Below, piece by piece: positions 9,409 to 19,913 of a DNA stretch of 64,000 bases (the stretch's first letter is position 1; each line of letters starts with the position of its first letter). Position numbers and translations under genes: made by a program. The notes beneath the pieces are model-generated. The model saw only the letters and a program-made list of their open reading frames with translations. It made no database searches and was not told where the DNA came from. Origin of the DNA: Deferribacter autotrophicus (GTDB lineage: Bacteria; Chrysiogenota; Deferribacteres; Deferribacterales; Deferribacteraceae); NCBI RefSeq assembly GCF_008362905.1, contig NZ_VFJB01000004.1, forward strand, positions 298,501 through 362,500, in the 5' to 3' direction.

Positions 9409-9482
<74 letters not shown>

Positions 9483-9501
9483 ATTGCATTTCGGACTGAT
9501 A

Positions 9502-9530
9502 TCAATAGCAAAACAAAATAATGTTGTCAA
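9502..9530 (-). promoter_or_regulatory. Sigma-70 type promoter for the tRNA-tig-clp block
   Basis: On the minus strand TTGACA (9525-9530) is a perfect -35 box. After 17 bases comes TATTGA (9502-9507) as -10. Transcription would start close to the first tRNA (Arg), giving a tRNA operon that may read on into tig. Confidence 0.7.
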
Positions 9531-9539
9531 CTAAATTTT

Positions 9540-9836
9540 TCATTTACAACTTGGATCGACACCTGTTACTTCGATTAGCTTTTCTACAATAGCTTTTACA
9601 TCCTCATCTACCACATAGTAACAAACTGTAGTTCCTTCTCTTTTACAATCAAGTATCCCTTTATTTTTCAAAGCAATTAGATGTTGACTTGTGGTAGCTT
9701 GAGGGATCTTTAAACCTTCACAAATTTTAGAAACATTACATTCATTATTCAATAAACCAATAACAATCTGCAATCTTACTGGATGTCCAAGTACTTTGAA
9801 TTTTTCTGCATAAGTTTCCAGCCATTTTTTATCCAT
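9540..9836 (-). CDS. ArsR/SmtB family transcriptional regulator
   Basis: A 98-residue winged-helix repressor. The helix-turn-helix is KICEGLKIPQATTSQHLIAL (37-56), followed by a wing with REGTTVCYYVV. Cysteines are at 33, 39, 64, 72 and 97; Cys33 and Cys39 sit on the helix that carries the ELCVC metal site in ArsR proteins, but the exact motif is absent. Metal, arsenite or sulfur-species sensing are all possible. No target gene of the usual type (efflux pump, rhodanese) is adjacent. Upstream paired AATATGCAA repeats may be its own operator. Confidence 0.85.
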   Translation of the reverse strand: MDKKWLETYAEKFKVLGHPVRLQIVIGLLNNECNVSKICEGLKIPQATTSQHLIALKNKGILDCKREGTTVCYYVVDEDVKAIVEKLIEVTGVDPSCK

Positions 9837-9854
9837 TTAAACCCCCAACATCTG

Positions 9855-9886
9855 AATATGCAAGTATATAAATATTAAATATGCAA
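9855..9886. promoter_or_regulatory. Paired AATATGCAA repeats upstream of the ArsR gene
   Basis: AATATGCAA occurs at 9855-9863 and again at 9878-9886, 23 bases apart (about two helical turns), within 50 bases of the regulator's start codon. Direct repeats at this spacing could be an autoregulatory binding site. Chance is possible in AT-rich DNA. Confidence 0.35.
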
Positions 9887-9914
9887 ATCAATAAAAACTT
9901 ACACACCCATTTGT

Positions 9915-10505
9915 TTAATATGTGCTAATTACCCCTATAATGCCTTCTCTAATATAATGCACGGAGATTGCTGCAAGGATCAAACCAACAACCTTTGTAA
10001 TAACATTTGTAACATTTTTCCCTAAAAGCTCCAAAATTTCTCTTCCAAAATACAATATCAAATAGGTAAAAACAAAAGATATTATACCTGAAATTAACGT
10101 AGGTATCACACCTACTGTCCCTGTCAATACTATCGTAGCGGTAACTACTCCAGGTCCTACCATTAACGGGGTAGCAAATGGCACAACACCAGTCCCTGCG
10201 CTACTATACTGCTTTTCATCATTACCAAAAATAATCTGAATGGAAATCAGCAGAAAAAGCAATCCACCGGCCACTCTAAAATCATGTACATCTATACCAA
10301 AAAGCCATAAGATACTGCTACCGGCAATCGTAAAAATACCAAGTAAAATAAAACCAACCAATACCGATTTATTTAAAAGACTTTTCCTTTCAGAAACCGT
10401 CATCCCACTCGTGAGCGCCATATACACTGGAACAAGTCCAATAGGATCAATCACCAAAAAAAGCGTTGTTATTGATTTAAAATACAAAATTAAAAATTCT
10501 TTCAT
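9915..10505 (-). CDS. MarC family integral membrane protein
   Basis: A 196-residue inner-membrane protein with six predicted hydrophobic segments, starting MKEFLILYFKSITTLFLVID and having the DPIGLVPVYMAL signature of the MarC/YhgN family. Members are multipass proteins of uncertain function, once linked to antibiotic resistance. The ATG at 10505 overlaps the rseC-like stop (ATGA), so it is coupled to that gene; a GTG one codon earlier is less likely. Confidence 0.85.
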   Translation of the reverse strand: MKEFLILYFKSITTLFLVIDPIGLVPVYMALTSGMTVSERKSLLNKSVLVGFILLGIFTIAGSSILWLFGIDVHDFRVAGGLLFLLISIQIIFGNDEKQYSSAGTGVVPFATPLMVGPGVVTATIVLTGTVGVIPTLISGIISFVFTYLILYFGREILELLGKNVTNVITKVVGLILAAISVHYIREGIIGVISTY

Positions 10506-10915
10506 CACACCTTCTCTATTTTTATATCTATTTTCTTTTTTCCATAAACCATCTTTAAAAGTATAAAATATATTATCACACCAAAAAGAGAAAAAGCGGG
10601 AGTAAAAATTTCAGAAAAACTAAAAATTTTCGTTATAATACCACCTATAATCGCAAAAACAAGCAAAATAGCAATAGGCAGAATATAAACAAGTAAAGCC
10701 GACTTTAAAACCGTTTTATCCTCTATATAAACCTTTACCGTATCTCCCACATCTATACCATCAATCAAATCAAAATCAAACACATTGGACTCTTCTGTAA
10801 TTCCACAACTATCTTTATGCTCGCAGGCATGGCACCCAAGTTGTTTACCAAACTGTATAAACATTCTTCGATTTTCAATTTTGACAACCGTACCCGTATG
10901 CTCTTTAAACGCCAT
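10505..10915 (-). CDS. RseC/SoxR-reducing family protein
   Basis: A 136-residue protein with a small N-terminal domain containing a four-cysteine cluster, CHACEHKDSC around residues 28-37 with three of the expected positions filled in this stretch. Two adjacent transmembrane helices follow (about 72-92 and 100-120) and a basic tail. This matches RseC/RsxC-associated proteins, thought to influence redox control of SoxR or sigma-E. Neither partner is seen here. It overlaps the M48 protease gene by 11 bases and marC by one. Confidence 0.8.
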   Translation of the reverse strand: MAFKEHTGTVVKIENRRMFIQFGKQLGCHACEHKDSCGITEESNVFDFDLIDGIDVGDTVKVYIEDKTVLKSALLVYILPIAILLVFAIIGGIITKIFSFSEIFTPAFSLFGVIIYFILLKMVYGKKKIDIKIEKV

Positions 10916-12149
10916 ATGATTCTAACCTTTTTATCCTTTCCAACAAGGGTGGATGCGAATAGTTCAAGAAAACATATAATGGGTGGGGAAAAGGGTTTGA
11001 AAGATTATCCTTATGTAACTTTATTAAAGCACTCTTCAAAGTCATCCCACCTTTCAACAATTTTGCAGCAAAACTGTCCGCTTCAAATTCATGTTTTCTT
11101 GAAATACTCATAAAAATTGGTGAAATAATAAATTTAAACGGTGCAAAGAGTAATGTCACAAGGAATAATCCGATAAAAATCGATTTATCAAAGCCAAACC
11201 AGAGATAAATAAAGTCTTTATTTATCACAAAATAGGTAAGTAAAAACGATATTAAAATCATTATAAATGAAATAAATAGATTCTTTAAAATATGTTTCAT
11301 TTTAAAATGACCAAGCTCATGAGCAAGAACTGCCAATAGCTCATCTACGGATAGTTTATCAATAAGAGTATCAAATAACACCACCCTTTTCTTCTTTCCA
11401 AATCCGGAAAAGTATGCATTACTATGAGTGCTTCTTTTAGAAGCATCCATTTTAACAACCTCACTAATATCAAAACCGCTTTTTTCAGATAAATCTTTTA
11501 TACCATCAATTAACTCTTCATCATCGATCGGCTCAAACCTATTAAATAAAGGGGCAATTAATACTGGATAAATATAGTTTAAAAACAGTATAAAAATATA
11601 AGTGAAAATAGATGCTATCAACCACCAACTTCGCGGAAAAATCTCAATAATCTTTATTATGACAAAAAGTAAAATGGAAGAAATAATACCGCCAATTATT
11701 GTACCTAAAAATAAATCCCTGAAGAAAAGAGAAAAAGACATTTTATTAAAACCGTATTTTTCTTCCACCACAAACTGCCTATAAAGAGAAAAAGGTAAAC
11801 TTATTAAACCGGTTATAAGCTGAATACTTCCTAAGAATAAAAGTGCTCTTATGAATTCACTTTCCGTATAATTCATAATTTTAGTTGCATACCATTGTAT
11901 AATACCCGTGATAAAAATCACCAATAAAAAGAAAAGACTAACAAGAGATTCGACTATACCTACTTTGATTTTATCCCATTGGTAGTCAATGCTTCTTTTT
12001 AACTCATCACTTTTTAAAAAATCTGGGATAGCCCTTTTATCCCCATAAACAATTCTTCTTGCATATTTAATATTTACTATCTCAAGAAATATCTCAAAAC
12101 TTTCTAATAAAACTATTATAAACAAAATTAAAAACCCTACACCTGTCAT
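10905..12149 (-). CDS. M48 family (Ste24-like) membrane metalloprotease
   Basis: A 414-residue membrane zinc protease of the CAAX prenyl protease 1/Ste24 type. The zinc motif HELGH is at 277-281 and the third ligand lies in EFEADSFAAKL. Several transmembrane segments precede and follow it, and the C-terminus HPPLLERIKRLESYG is typical of the family. Bacterial members take part in membrane protein quality control. It forms a run of overlapping genes with rseC and marC downstream and the small exporter upstream. Confidence 0.92.
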   Translation of the reverse strand: MTGVGFLILFIIVLLESFEIFLEIVNIKYARRIVYGDKRAIPDFLKSDELKRSIDYQWDKIKVGIVESLVSLFFLLVIFITGIIQWYATKIMNYTESEFIRALLFLGSIQLITGLISLPFSLYRQFVVEEKYGFNKMSFSLFFRDLFLGTIIGGIISSILLFVIIKIIEIFPRSWWLIASIFTYIFILFLNYIYPVLIAPLFNRFEPIDDEELIDGIKDLSEKSGFDISEVVKMDASKRSTHSNAYFSGFGKKKRVVLFDTLIDKLSVDELLAVLAHELGHFKMKHILKNLFISFIMILISFLLTYFVINKDFIYLWFGFDKSIFIGLFLVTLLFAPFKFIISPIFMSISRKHEFEADSFAAKLLKGGMTLKSALIKLHKDNLSNPFPHPLYVFLNYSHPPLLERIKRLESYGV

Positions 12150-12152
12150 ATC

Positions 12153-12593
12153 TCACCTGTTATATGTTAAAAAAATCACTCCAAGAAAGATCAATATAAC
12201 CCCAAGAATATTAAAAAACGATACATGAAAAGCCGAAACATCAAAAGGATTGTATTTATCGATAATCAAGCCAAGGATTAACTGTACCGCTATAGTAATA
12301 CTAAGTGCTGCACTGACACCTATTCTCGGCACAGAATAAGTGATAACAAAAACAAAAAATGCTCCCAATACTCCACCACTCAAATACAAAATAGGCACCT
12401 CGGAAATATTTTTGAGATTGCCAAACCCTTTAAAAAAGAGAAATAGAAGTAAGGTCAACGTCCCTACAAAAAAAGAGATAAAAGTACTTTCGAGAAACCC
12501 CGTATATTTGGCAAGTCTTGCATTTAACGATGCCTGTAATGAAACAAACGTCCCTGCAATAAATAACAAAAACATTACAAGATACTTGCTCAT
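12153..12593 (-). CDS. DMT superfamily membrane protein (DUF606/YdcZ)
   Basis: A 146-residue protein made almost entirely of five hydrophobic helices. The opening segment, with FVSLQASLNARLAKYTGFLES, is characteristic of the DUF606 half-size members of the drug/metabolite transporter superfamily, which may work as dimers. The substrate is unknown. Only a few bases separate it from the M48 protease gene. Confidence 0.8.
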   Translation of the reverse strand: MSKYLVMFLLFIAGTFVSLQASLNARLAKYTGFLESTFISFFVGTLTLLLFLFFKGFGNLKNISEVPILYLSGGVLGAFFVFVITYSVPRIGVSAALSITIAVQLILGLIIDKYNPFDVSAFHVSFFNILGVILIFLGVIFLTYNR

Positions 12594-12618
12594 CTTAAAA
12601 AAATTCCTTTCATATTTA

Positions 12619-13881
12619 TTATTTCACCACTAAAACCGTCAAATCACAAACGTTTGTCCCTGTAGGTCCAGTCTTAATCAATCCACCCACTTTGTCAAAA
12701 AAATGGTAAGAATCACATTTTGTCAAGTAGTTTTCCACATCTATCCCGCTTTCTATAACTTTTTGCCAGACAGAAAAGTCGATTAAAGCACCTGCTGCAT
12801 CAGTGGGACCATCTATGCCATCCGTTCCCACACTTGCAAAAATAGTATGTTTATCAAAAGAAGAAATCGCATGTAAAAATGACAAAACCATATGCTGATT
12901 TCTTCCACCAAGCCCATTCCCCGATACATTTACGGTAGATTCTCCACCAGCTACTACAGCTACGGGACGTTTTAGAGGGAATCCATCTTCAACAATATTT
13001 TTATATATACCTGCAAACATCTGACCTATGGTTTCCGCATCCCCCTGATAATTTGATGTAAGCTTAATAACAGCAAAACCTTCTTTTTCCAACTTATCCG
13101 ATAAAAAATTTAAAGCAATCTTATTGCTACCGATAACAAAATGCTTAACCTTTTTATCAAGAATATTATCTTCCTTTAAAATTAATTTAAGCAGTTTGTC
13201 ATCTAACAATTCATAAAGATTATACTTTTCTACAACTTTTTTTACATCATCTACTGTAGGATAAAGAGGCGCAGAACCGATAAAACCAAGCTCATCCCCC
13301 ACTACGTCGGAAAGAACAAGTGTAACAACTTCACACTTTATATATTTTAGTAATTTCCCCCCTTTAACCTTAGACAGTTTCTTCCTGATACTGTTTAACT
13401 CTTTTATATTCAACCCCAAATCCATCAGTTTTTTTGTTATTAAACTAATCTCTTCAATATCTATACCATCTTCCGGTAGCTCTAGAAGTGCTGATGTGCC
13501 ACCACTCAACAAATAAATTACCAGATCACTTTCGGCCGTATTTTCTAAATAATCCAACATCTCTTTAGTGGCATTTACACTTTTAATGTCAGGATACGGA
13601 TGTGATCCAACCACAACTTTTAATCTATCAAGCTTTTCATAAAAGTTGGAAACAATAACACCTCCAGCAATTCTATCCTTCAGGAGCTTCTCCAGCGCCT
13701 TTGCCATGAATATTGAGCCTTTTCCACTACCCAAGACGTGGATCTTCCTGTCACCAACCTCAAACTTTTCTTCACCAATTTGAAGAATATCCCCCTGTAA
13801 ATCCACATAATTGGTTATAAGATTATCAGGTCTTACAAAATTTATCGTATCACTAATAGCATTCAAAAGAATTTCTCTCAT
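12619..13881 (-). CDS. Glycerate 2-kinase (GckA/TtuD type, MOFRL family)
   Basis: A 420-residue enzyme of the class II glycerate kinase family, phosphorylating D-glycerate to 2-phosphoglycerate. It has the N-terminal DUF4147 domain (GSGKGSIFMAKALE, YLLSGGTSALLELP) and the C-terminal MOFRL domain (VAGGESTVNVSGNGLGGRNQ and TDGIDGPTDAAGA). The ATG overlaps the stop of the upstream RsmI-like gene (ATGA). The role would be feeding glycerate from serine or C2 metabolism into lower glycolysis. Confidence 0.92.
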   Translation of the reverse strand: MREILLNAISDTINFVRPDNLITNYVDLQGDILQIGEEKFEVGDRKIHVLGSGKGSIFMAKALEKLLKDRIAGGVIVSNFYEKLDRLKVVVGSHPYPDIKSVNATKEMLDYLENTAESDLVIYLLSGGTSALLELPEDGIDIEEISLITKKLMDLGLNIKELNSIRKKLSKVKGGKLLKYIKCEVVTLVLSDVVGDELGFIGSAPLYPTVDDVKKVVEKYNLYELLDDKLLKLILKEDNILDKKVKHFVIGSNKIALNFLSDKLEKEGFAVIKLTSNYQGDAETIGQMFAGIYKNIVEDGFPLKRPVAVVAGGESTVNVSGNGLGGRNQHMVLSFLHAISSFDKHTIFASVGTDGIDGPTDAAGALIDFSVWQKVIESGIDVENYLTKCDSYHFFDKVGGLIKTGPTGTNVCDLTVLVVK

Positions 13882-14549
13882 TTCTTAATACCTTCCATAA
13901 CAATAACAAAAGGAGCTTTTTTTACATCATTTAACATTTTACTAACATCTTTTGGAAAGCCTCTAAACGTCTTTTCATCTGGCATCCCCAGATTAAAAGA
14001 TATTGATATCCTTTTTTTCAAATATTGCAACTCATCCAAAACTCTTTTACAGGCATAAGGACGTTCCATCAACACAACTGTCTCTTTAAACCTCTCCAAT
14101 TTCTTGAAGAAATTTTTTCTTTCATACCCCTTTTTTGGAGGAAAACCTGCAAAATAGAACCTTTCAGCATAAAAACCGGATACCGACAATGCAGCCATAA
14201 TGGATGACGGCCCCGGCAAAGATAGCACTTCCACACCATTTTGATATGCCATATTTATAAGTTTATAACCGGGATCTGCCACCGAAGGTGTCCCGCAATC
14301 TGAAAAGAAAACTGCACTCTCCACCTTTTTTATCTCATCTAATGCAACCAGATAATCATCATCAACTGAGTGCTCATTTATTAAAAGGTAAGGCTTATCT
14401 CTCATTTTTAAAAAAGCAAGAAGTCTCACGGTAAATTTTTTCTCTTCACCAATGAACAAATCCACATTTTTTAAAATAGAAATTTGATACTCGGGAATTT
14501 CAGAATAATTTTGAGATAACGGCGTTGCCAAAACGTATAGTTTACACAC
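13878..14549 (-). CDS. Tetrapyrrole-methylase fold methyltransferase, RsmI-like
   Basis: A 223-residue SAM-dependent methyltransferase. The TPL, DCGTPSVADPG and LPGPSSIMAALSVSG motifs, and YFAGFPPKKG, follow the order seen in RsmI, which 2'-O-methylates C1402 of 16S rRNA. It is shorter than E. coli RsmI and lacks most of its C-terminal domain, so it may belong to the short RsmI-like subfamily. The start is GTG with AAGGTG just upstream; no ATG fits. Confidence 0.75.
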   Translation of the reverse strand: MCKLYVLATPLSQNYSEIPEYQISILKNVDLFIGEEKKFTVRLLAFLKMRDKPYLLINEHSVDDDYLVALDEIKKVESAVFFSDCGTPSVADPGYKLINMAYQNGVEVLSLPGPSSIMAALSVSGFYAERFYFAGFPPKKGYERKNFFKKLERFKETVVLMERPYACKRVLDELQYLKKRISISFNLGMPDEKTFRGFPKDVSKMLNDVKKAPFVIVMEGIKK

Positions 14550-14636
14550 AAAAACACCTTTTAAAGATTTTCACAGAGAAAAATAATCTCTCTCGATTTT
14601 TAATTTTTATAAACTTCTAAACCAACGGTTAACTTT

Positions 14637-15914
<1,278 letters not shown>

Positions 15915-16628
15915 TTACTCTACCTCCTTTGCATTTTCTAAAAGGTAAAGGAATGCCTTTAACATTCTATTTTCAGGATTTATCTCTTTAGCTTTTTTCA
16001 AAGCATTAATACAAAACCCCAAGTATCCAAGCTTGTAATAGGCTATAGCCATATTAATAAGTGCTTCTACATAGTGAGGTTTTCTAATAAGTATCTCATC
16101 ATACTGAACGATAGCTTCTTCAAGCCTCCCTAAATCCCTTAAAACATTGGCATATTCAAGTCTTATATCAGGAAAATCTGGAGCAAGCCTCAAAGCCTTT
16201 TCATACTCATTAGCAGCTTCTTCATAAAGAAAAAGGGATGTGTAACGATTCGCAATTTCAGCATGCATATTTGCTAACTTTCCTATACAATATTTATCAG
16301 CAATCCCTCTTACTTTCTCTGACTTTTTTAGGCTATCTAGATACTTTTCAGCCTTCTTAAACTCTCCAATGCTGTGCAAAATAACCACCAAATTAATCAA
16401 AGCTTCAGTGTAATAAGGATTCAGCTCTATAGCTTTTTTGTAGTGTTCGATAGCCCTATTCAAATCGTTTGAAGCATAATAGATATATCCGAGATAGTTA
16501 TGTACATCAGCAAAATTATCATTAAATTTTAAAAACTCTTCAAAAAACTGTCTTGCTTTAACATAGTCTTTTGAAATATATTTCTCTTTCCCTTTCTCAT
16601 AATAATAATAAGCTTTTTTTTCATTCAT
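15915..16628 (-). CDS. Tetratricopeptide repeat protein
   Basis: A 237-residue soluble protein built of about six TPR units, for example the segments starting at FADVHNYLGYIYYAS, YTEALINLVVILHSI, FPDIRLEYANVLRDL and YVEALINMAIAYYKL. No signal peptide is present. TPR arrays bind partner proteins, and the partner here is unknown. It lies between a TPR lipoprotein gene and serS with almost no gaps. Confidence 0.85.
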   Translation of the reverse strand: MNEKKAYYYYEKGKEKYISKDYVKARQFFEEFLKFNDNFADVHNYLGYIYYASNDLNRAIEHYKKAIELNPYYTEALINLVVILHSIGEFKKAEKYLDSLKKSEKVRGIADKYCIGKLANMHAEIANRYTSLFLYEEAANEYEKALRLAPDFPDIRLEYANVLRDLGRLEEAIVQYDEILIRKPHYVEALINMAIAYYKLGYLGFCINALKKAKEINPENRMLKAFLYLLENAKEVE

Positions 16629-16633
16629 TGTCT

Positions 16634-17380
16634 TTACCCAATTTTCTTTTTAATATCCATCAGCAATTCATTAATCCCTGGTAACAGACGTGGTTCTTTC
16701 CTTGTTCTCAACAGATCTGTGAGGATAGACACCGCTTCAGCAGGTTTATTCAACTCAACTAAAACCTTTGCATAAAGAAGTGCTGCCTCGGGATATACTT
16801 TTGTGTCTTTATATTCTTTAATAATCTTTTCCAGTCTTAACAAAGAAGCTTTTTTCTTTCCAATCCTAACATAAAACTTTGCCACATAAAAGTTTTTCTC
16901 TGCTAGAAGGTCTCTTAAATGCTTTATTTTCTTATCCACTTCATACTGTTTAGCATACTCTGGATACTTCTCTCTCAACGTCAAAAACGTTTTATACGCA
17001 TCTCTCGTATACGACTGGTCTCTATCAATAGGCTGTAACATCGCATAATACGAAAGTCCAAGCCTCAACAATGCACGTTTTGCATCTTCACTATTTTCAT
17101 ATAGTTCAAGATAAGATTTATATGCAGCAATAGCTTCATCATATTTTTCATCAAGGTAATAAGAATCTGCTAAAAAAAGTTGTGACTTTGCAGCAAGCTC
17201 AGGATTATTTGCTTTTTTCAACGCTTCTTCAAATAAAATAGCTGAATCTTCATACTTTTGCTTTTGAAAAAGTTGCAATCCTTCTTTAAAAAGTGTTGCT
17301 GCATCCTTTTCTTGCTCATGCTTCCCTGCACAAGAAATTACAAGAAATATTCCCAACAAAAATATTAATAATTTTTTCAT
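16634..17380 (-). CDS. TPR lipoprotein (BamD/YfiO- or YbgF-like)
   Basis: A 248-residue secreted lipoprotein with a signal peptide ending in the lipobox LVISC (lipidated Cys17). Three or more TPR units follow (ATLFKEGLQLFQKQKYEDSA, AKSQLFLADSYYLDEKYDEA, and further repeats). This is the general design of BamD and of the Tol-associated CpoB proteins. The sequence does not decide between them, so it is left as a TPR lipoprotein. It precedes a cytoplasmic TPR gene. Confidence 0.75.
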   Translation of the reverse strand: MKKLLIFLLGIFLVISCAGKHEQEKDAATLFKEGLQLFQKQKYEDSAILFEEALKKANNPELAAKSQLFLADSYYLDEKYDEAIAAYKSYLELYENSEDAKRALLRLGLSYYAMLQPIDRDQSYTRDAYKTFLTLREKYPEYAKQYEVDKKIKHLRDLLAEKNFYVAKFYVRIGKKKASLLRLEKIIKEYKDTKVYPEAALLYAKVLVELNKPAEAVSILTDLLRTRKEPRLLPGINELLMDIKKKIG

Positions 17381-17398
17381 ACAGATACCTCATAAAAG

Positions 17399-18706
17399 CT
17401 ATAATTTTGACTCTATTTTACAATATAAATCAGGATACACAACCCTTTTTATCTTACAAAGGTACGGACCCATACCATCAGTGGCTTCACCATCAATAAA
17501 ATAAACTTTTCCATCAATATCTGGCGTTTGAAAAAGTGCTCTTCCTTCAAGAATGAAATCAAAATCCTCATTTGCTTTCTCAGCAAAGCAGATAATTTCT
17601 CTTTTTTTAAGAGATTTTAGCCTTTCCATTGTAATCTTTTTTTGGATTTTTTGAAGCTCTCTCACCCTTCTATTTTTCTCCCGCTTACCAATTTGAGGCT
17701 CAAGCATGGAAGCCTTTACCCCATCCTCTCTGTAAAATGGAAAAAAACCTGCATAGTCAGGCTTATATTCCTCTAAAAAGTCTTTTATTTCACTCCACTC
17801 TTCTTCAGTTTCTGATGGAAACCCCACTATAAATGTTGTCCTTATAAAGGCTTCATCTGATTTTTCTCTAATTTTGGAAAAAATTGATCTGATCTTTTTT
17901 GAGTCAGATTTCCTGTTCATAAGCTTTAATATTCTATCATTAATATGCTGTACAGGTATCTCAAAGTAATTTATTACTTTTTCTAATCCCAATACCATGT
18001 CAATGAGTTCTTCATCCACACCATCAGGATTGAGATAAAGCAACCTTATATAGAAATCTCCATCAATATCATGAATTCTTCTCACAAGCTCTTTTAACTT
18101 GAATTCTCCATAAATATCCAAACCATACTTAGTGGTGTCCTGTGAAATCAAAATCAACTCTTTTATTCCCGAGCTTATAAGCTTTTTTGCTTCATCCAAG
18201 ATATCTTCTATTTCTCTACTTTTCTGCGTCCCTCTTATGCTAGGAATTGTGCAATAAGAGCATCTATTAATACACCCATCTGCAACTTTCAGATAAGCAT
18301 AGCTTTTAGGATTTAATATCAATCTATTTTTGGTAAAATATAGGTTCTTTTCCTTCTCGCCTTCTATTCCATCTTTTAGAAACATAAGTACAGATTTTAA
18401 TTCTCCCACACCAGCATAGTAATCCACAAAAGGAAATTCTTTTTCAAATTCATCCTTATATCGCTCAACCATACAGCCTGTAACAACAATTTTTTTCCCT
18501 TTCTCTTTATAAGGTTCAAACTCTAAAATCGTTTCCACCGCCTCCATAACGGCAGGCTCAATAAAACCACAGGTATTTATAATTATCACATCTGCATCAT
18601 CAGCACTATTTGTTATCTCAAAATTTTCTTCCACCATCTTACCAAGTAGCACTTCTAAATCTACCTGGTTTTTTGGACATCCAAGACTAACAGCAGCTAC
18701 CTTCAT
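17399..18706 (-). CDS. rimO: Ribosomal protein S12 methylthiotransferase
   Basis: A 435-residue radical-SAM enzyme that methylthiolates the conserved aspartate of ribosomal protein S12. It starts MKVAAVSLGCPKNQVDLE, the RimO signature; the N-terminal MTTase domain supplies three cysteines for one cluster. The radical-SAM cluster site is GCINRCSYCTIPSIRG, and a TRAM domain closes the protein. A paralogue, mtaB, acting on tRNA, lies at 51854-53101. Confidence 0.95.
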   Translation of the reverse strand: MKVAAVSLGCPKNQVDLEVLLGKMVEENFEITNSADDADVIIINTCGFIEPAVMEAVETILEFEPYKEKGKKIVVTGCMVERYKDEFEKEFPFVDYYAGVGELKSVLMFLKDGIEGEKEKNLYFTKNRLILNPKSYAYLKVADGCINRCSYCTIPSIRGTQKSREIEDILDEAKKLISSGIKELILISQDTTKYGLDIYGEFKLKELVRRIHDIDGDFYIRLLYLNPDGVDEELIDMVLGLEKVINYFEIPVQHINDRILKLMNRKSDSKKIRSIFSKIREKSDEAFIRTTFIVGFPSETEEEWSEIKDFLEEYKPDYAGFFPFYREDGVKASMLEPQIGKREKNRRVRELQKIQKKITMERLKSLKKREIICFAEKANEDFDFILEGRALFQTPDIDGKVYFIDGEATDGMGPYLCKIKRVVYPDLYCKIESKL

Positions 18707-18707
18707 A

Positions 18708-19622
18708 TTACTTCAAAACCTCTTTAGCTAGTTTACAATCTTTTTCAATTTGACCGATTAAATCGGTAATTTTATCAAATTTTCTCTCTTTTCTCAGATA
18801 TTTATAAAATTCCACTTCTATAAATTTCCCGTATATCTCTTCATTAAAATCAAAGATGTGAGTCTCCACCCTTATCTCCTCTCTATTTACAATTGTAGGT
18901 CTGATCCCTATATTTGTCACACTTTGGTAACGTTTCCCATCTATTAATGTTTTAGTAGCATAGATACCAAAAGCTGGGATCAGTTCATTATGCACTTTCA
19001 GGTTTGCAGTAGGATAACCCAAAAGTTTACCATATCCATCCCCTTTTATCACTTCCCCTTCCAATGAAAAAGCTCTCCCAAGCATTCTGTTCGCAAGATC
19101 TACATCCCCTTCAGTTAATAATTTTCTAATATTTGTACTTGATACAATAATTTCATCCACTTTTACAGGAGGTATTTTAAAAGCAGTATACCCATACCTC
19201 GATTCCAATAATTTCAAAAGCTCATAATCACCTTTTTTTTTCTTACCGAATCTGTAATCGTATCCAATTACAATGAACTTAGCTTTCAAAGTTTTTACGA
19301 GTAATTCCCTTACAAAAATTTCCGGATCCATATTCGCTATACTTTCATTAAACTCCAAATTGAAAAAATAATCTATTCCAAGCTCCTCAAATATCTTTTT
19401 CTTCTTTCTTTCGGTCATGATTAGTTTTATTTCATTATTAAAAAATTTTATGGGGTGTGGATTAAAAGTTATAACTCCACTTTTTAGATTATATTCCTTT
19501 GATAACTCTTTAACTTTTTTGACGATAGTTTGATGGCCTAAGTGAACTCCGTCAAAATTACCAATCGTAACAACTGTAGGCGCTTTGCTAAACCATTTAG
19601 ATAAATCTCTAACAACTTCCAT
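18708..19622 (-). CDS. ribF: Bifunctional riboflavin kinase/FAD synthetase
   Basis: A 304-residue enzyme converting riboflavin to FMN and then FAD. The N-terminal FAD synthetase domain has TIGNFDGVHLGHQTIV and SSTNIRKLL. The C-terminal flavokinase domain contains GYPTANL and NIGIRPT with the later VETHIFDF and GKFIEVEFYKYLRKERKF. The stop is next to the rimO start, so the two are cotranscribed. No FMN riboswitch is visible upstream; that region holds the hairpins described separately. Confidence 0.95.
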   Translation of the reverse strand: MEVVRDLSKWFSKAPTVVTIGNFDGVHLGHQTIVKKVKELSKEYNLKSGVITFNPHPIKFFNNEIKLIMTERKKKKIFEELGIDYFFNLEFNESIANMDPEIFVRELLVKTLKAKFIVIGYDYRFGKKKKGDYELLKLLESRYGYTAFKIPPVKVDEIIVSSTNIRKLLTEGDVDLANRMLGRAFSLEGEVIKGDGYGKLLGYPTANLKVHNELIPAFGIYATKTLIDGKRYQSVTNIGIRPTIVNREEIRVETHIFDFNEEIYGKFIEVEFYKYLRKERKFDKITDLIGQIEKDCKLAKEVLK

Positions 19623-19669
19623 TGTATCTGGAAAATATGTTATTTGAAGATAATAATCAACATATTTTT

Positions 19670-19702
19670 ACTTAGTTCTCACTGAAAAAGTGAGAACTAA
19701 GT
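19670..19702. repeat. Hairpin H4 (AGTTCTCACT type)
   Basis: Fourteen-base perfect arms (ACTTAGTTCTCACT / AGTGAGAACTAAGT) around GAAAA. It is located between ribF (start 19622) and the FlgM-like gene, and shares its core with the hairpin at 817-845. Confidence 0.85.
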
Positions 19703-19805
19703 ATTGGTAATGAATTTCTGTTTTTAAAATAATTTTCTATCAAAAAGTTAAAGAAGAATACTTCACTTCTAAGATCATGAAATAAGGCATTTTAATATTT
19801 TTTAT

Positions 19806-19842
19806 CCCCCAGCTATTGTAGAAATTTCAAAAAAACTGGGGG
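19806..19842. repeat. CCCCCAG/CTGGGGG inverted repeat
   Basis: Seven-base GC-rich arms at 19806-19812 and 19836-19842 with a 23-base AT-rich spacer. It lies between two other hairpins downstream of the FlgM-like gene. It is an isolated structure and could be part of a terminator region. The long loop makes function uncertain. Confidence 0.5.
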
Positions 19843-19880
19843 AATCTCTATGAGAAAATTAAAATAAGTCATTTATTATA

Positions 19881-19913
19881 AATTAGTTGCCACTTTTTCA
19901 GTGGCAACTAATT
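19881..19913. terminator. Hairpin H5 (AGTTGCCACT type) spanning the stop of the FlgM-like gene
   Basis: Fourteen-base perfect arms (AATTAGTTGCCACT / AGTGGCAACTAATT) around TTTTC. Two of the three bases of the stop codon at 19912-19914 lie in one arm. It is a 3'-end hairpin for the minus-strand gene but without a real T run. It has the same core as H1. Confidence 0.75.
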
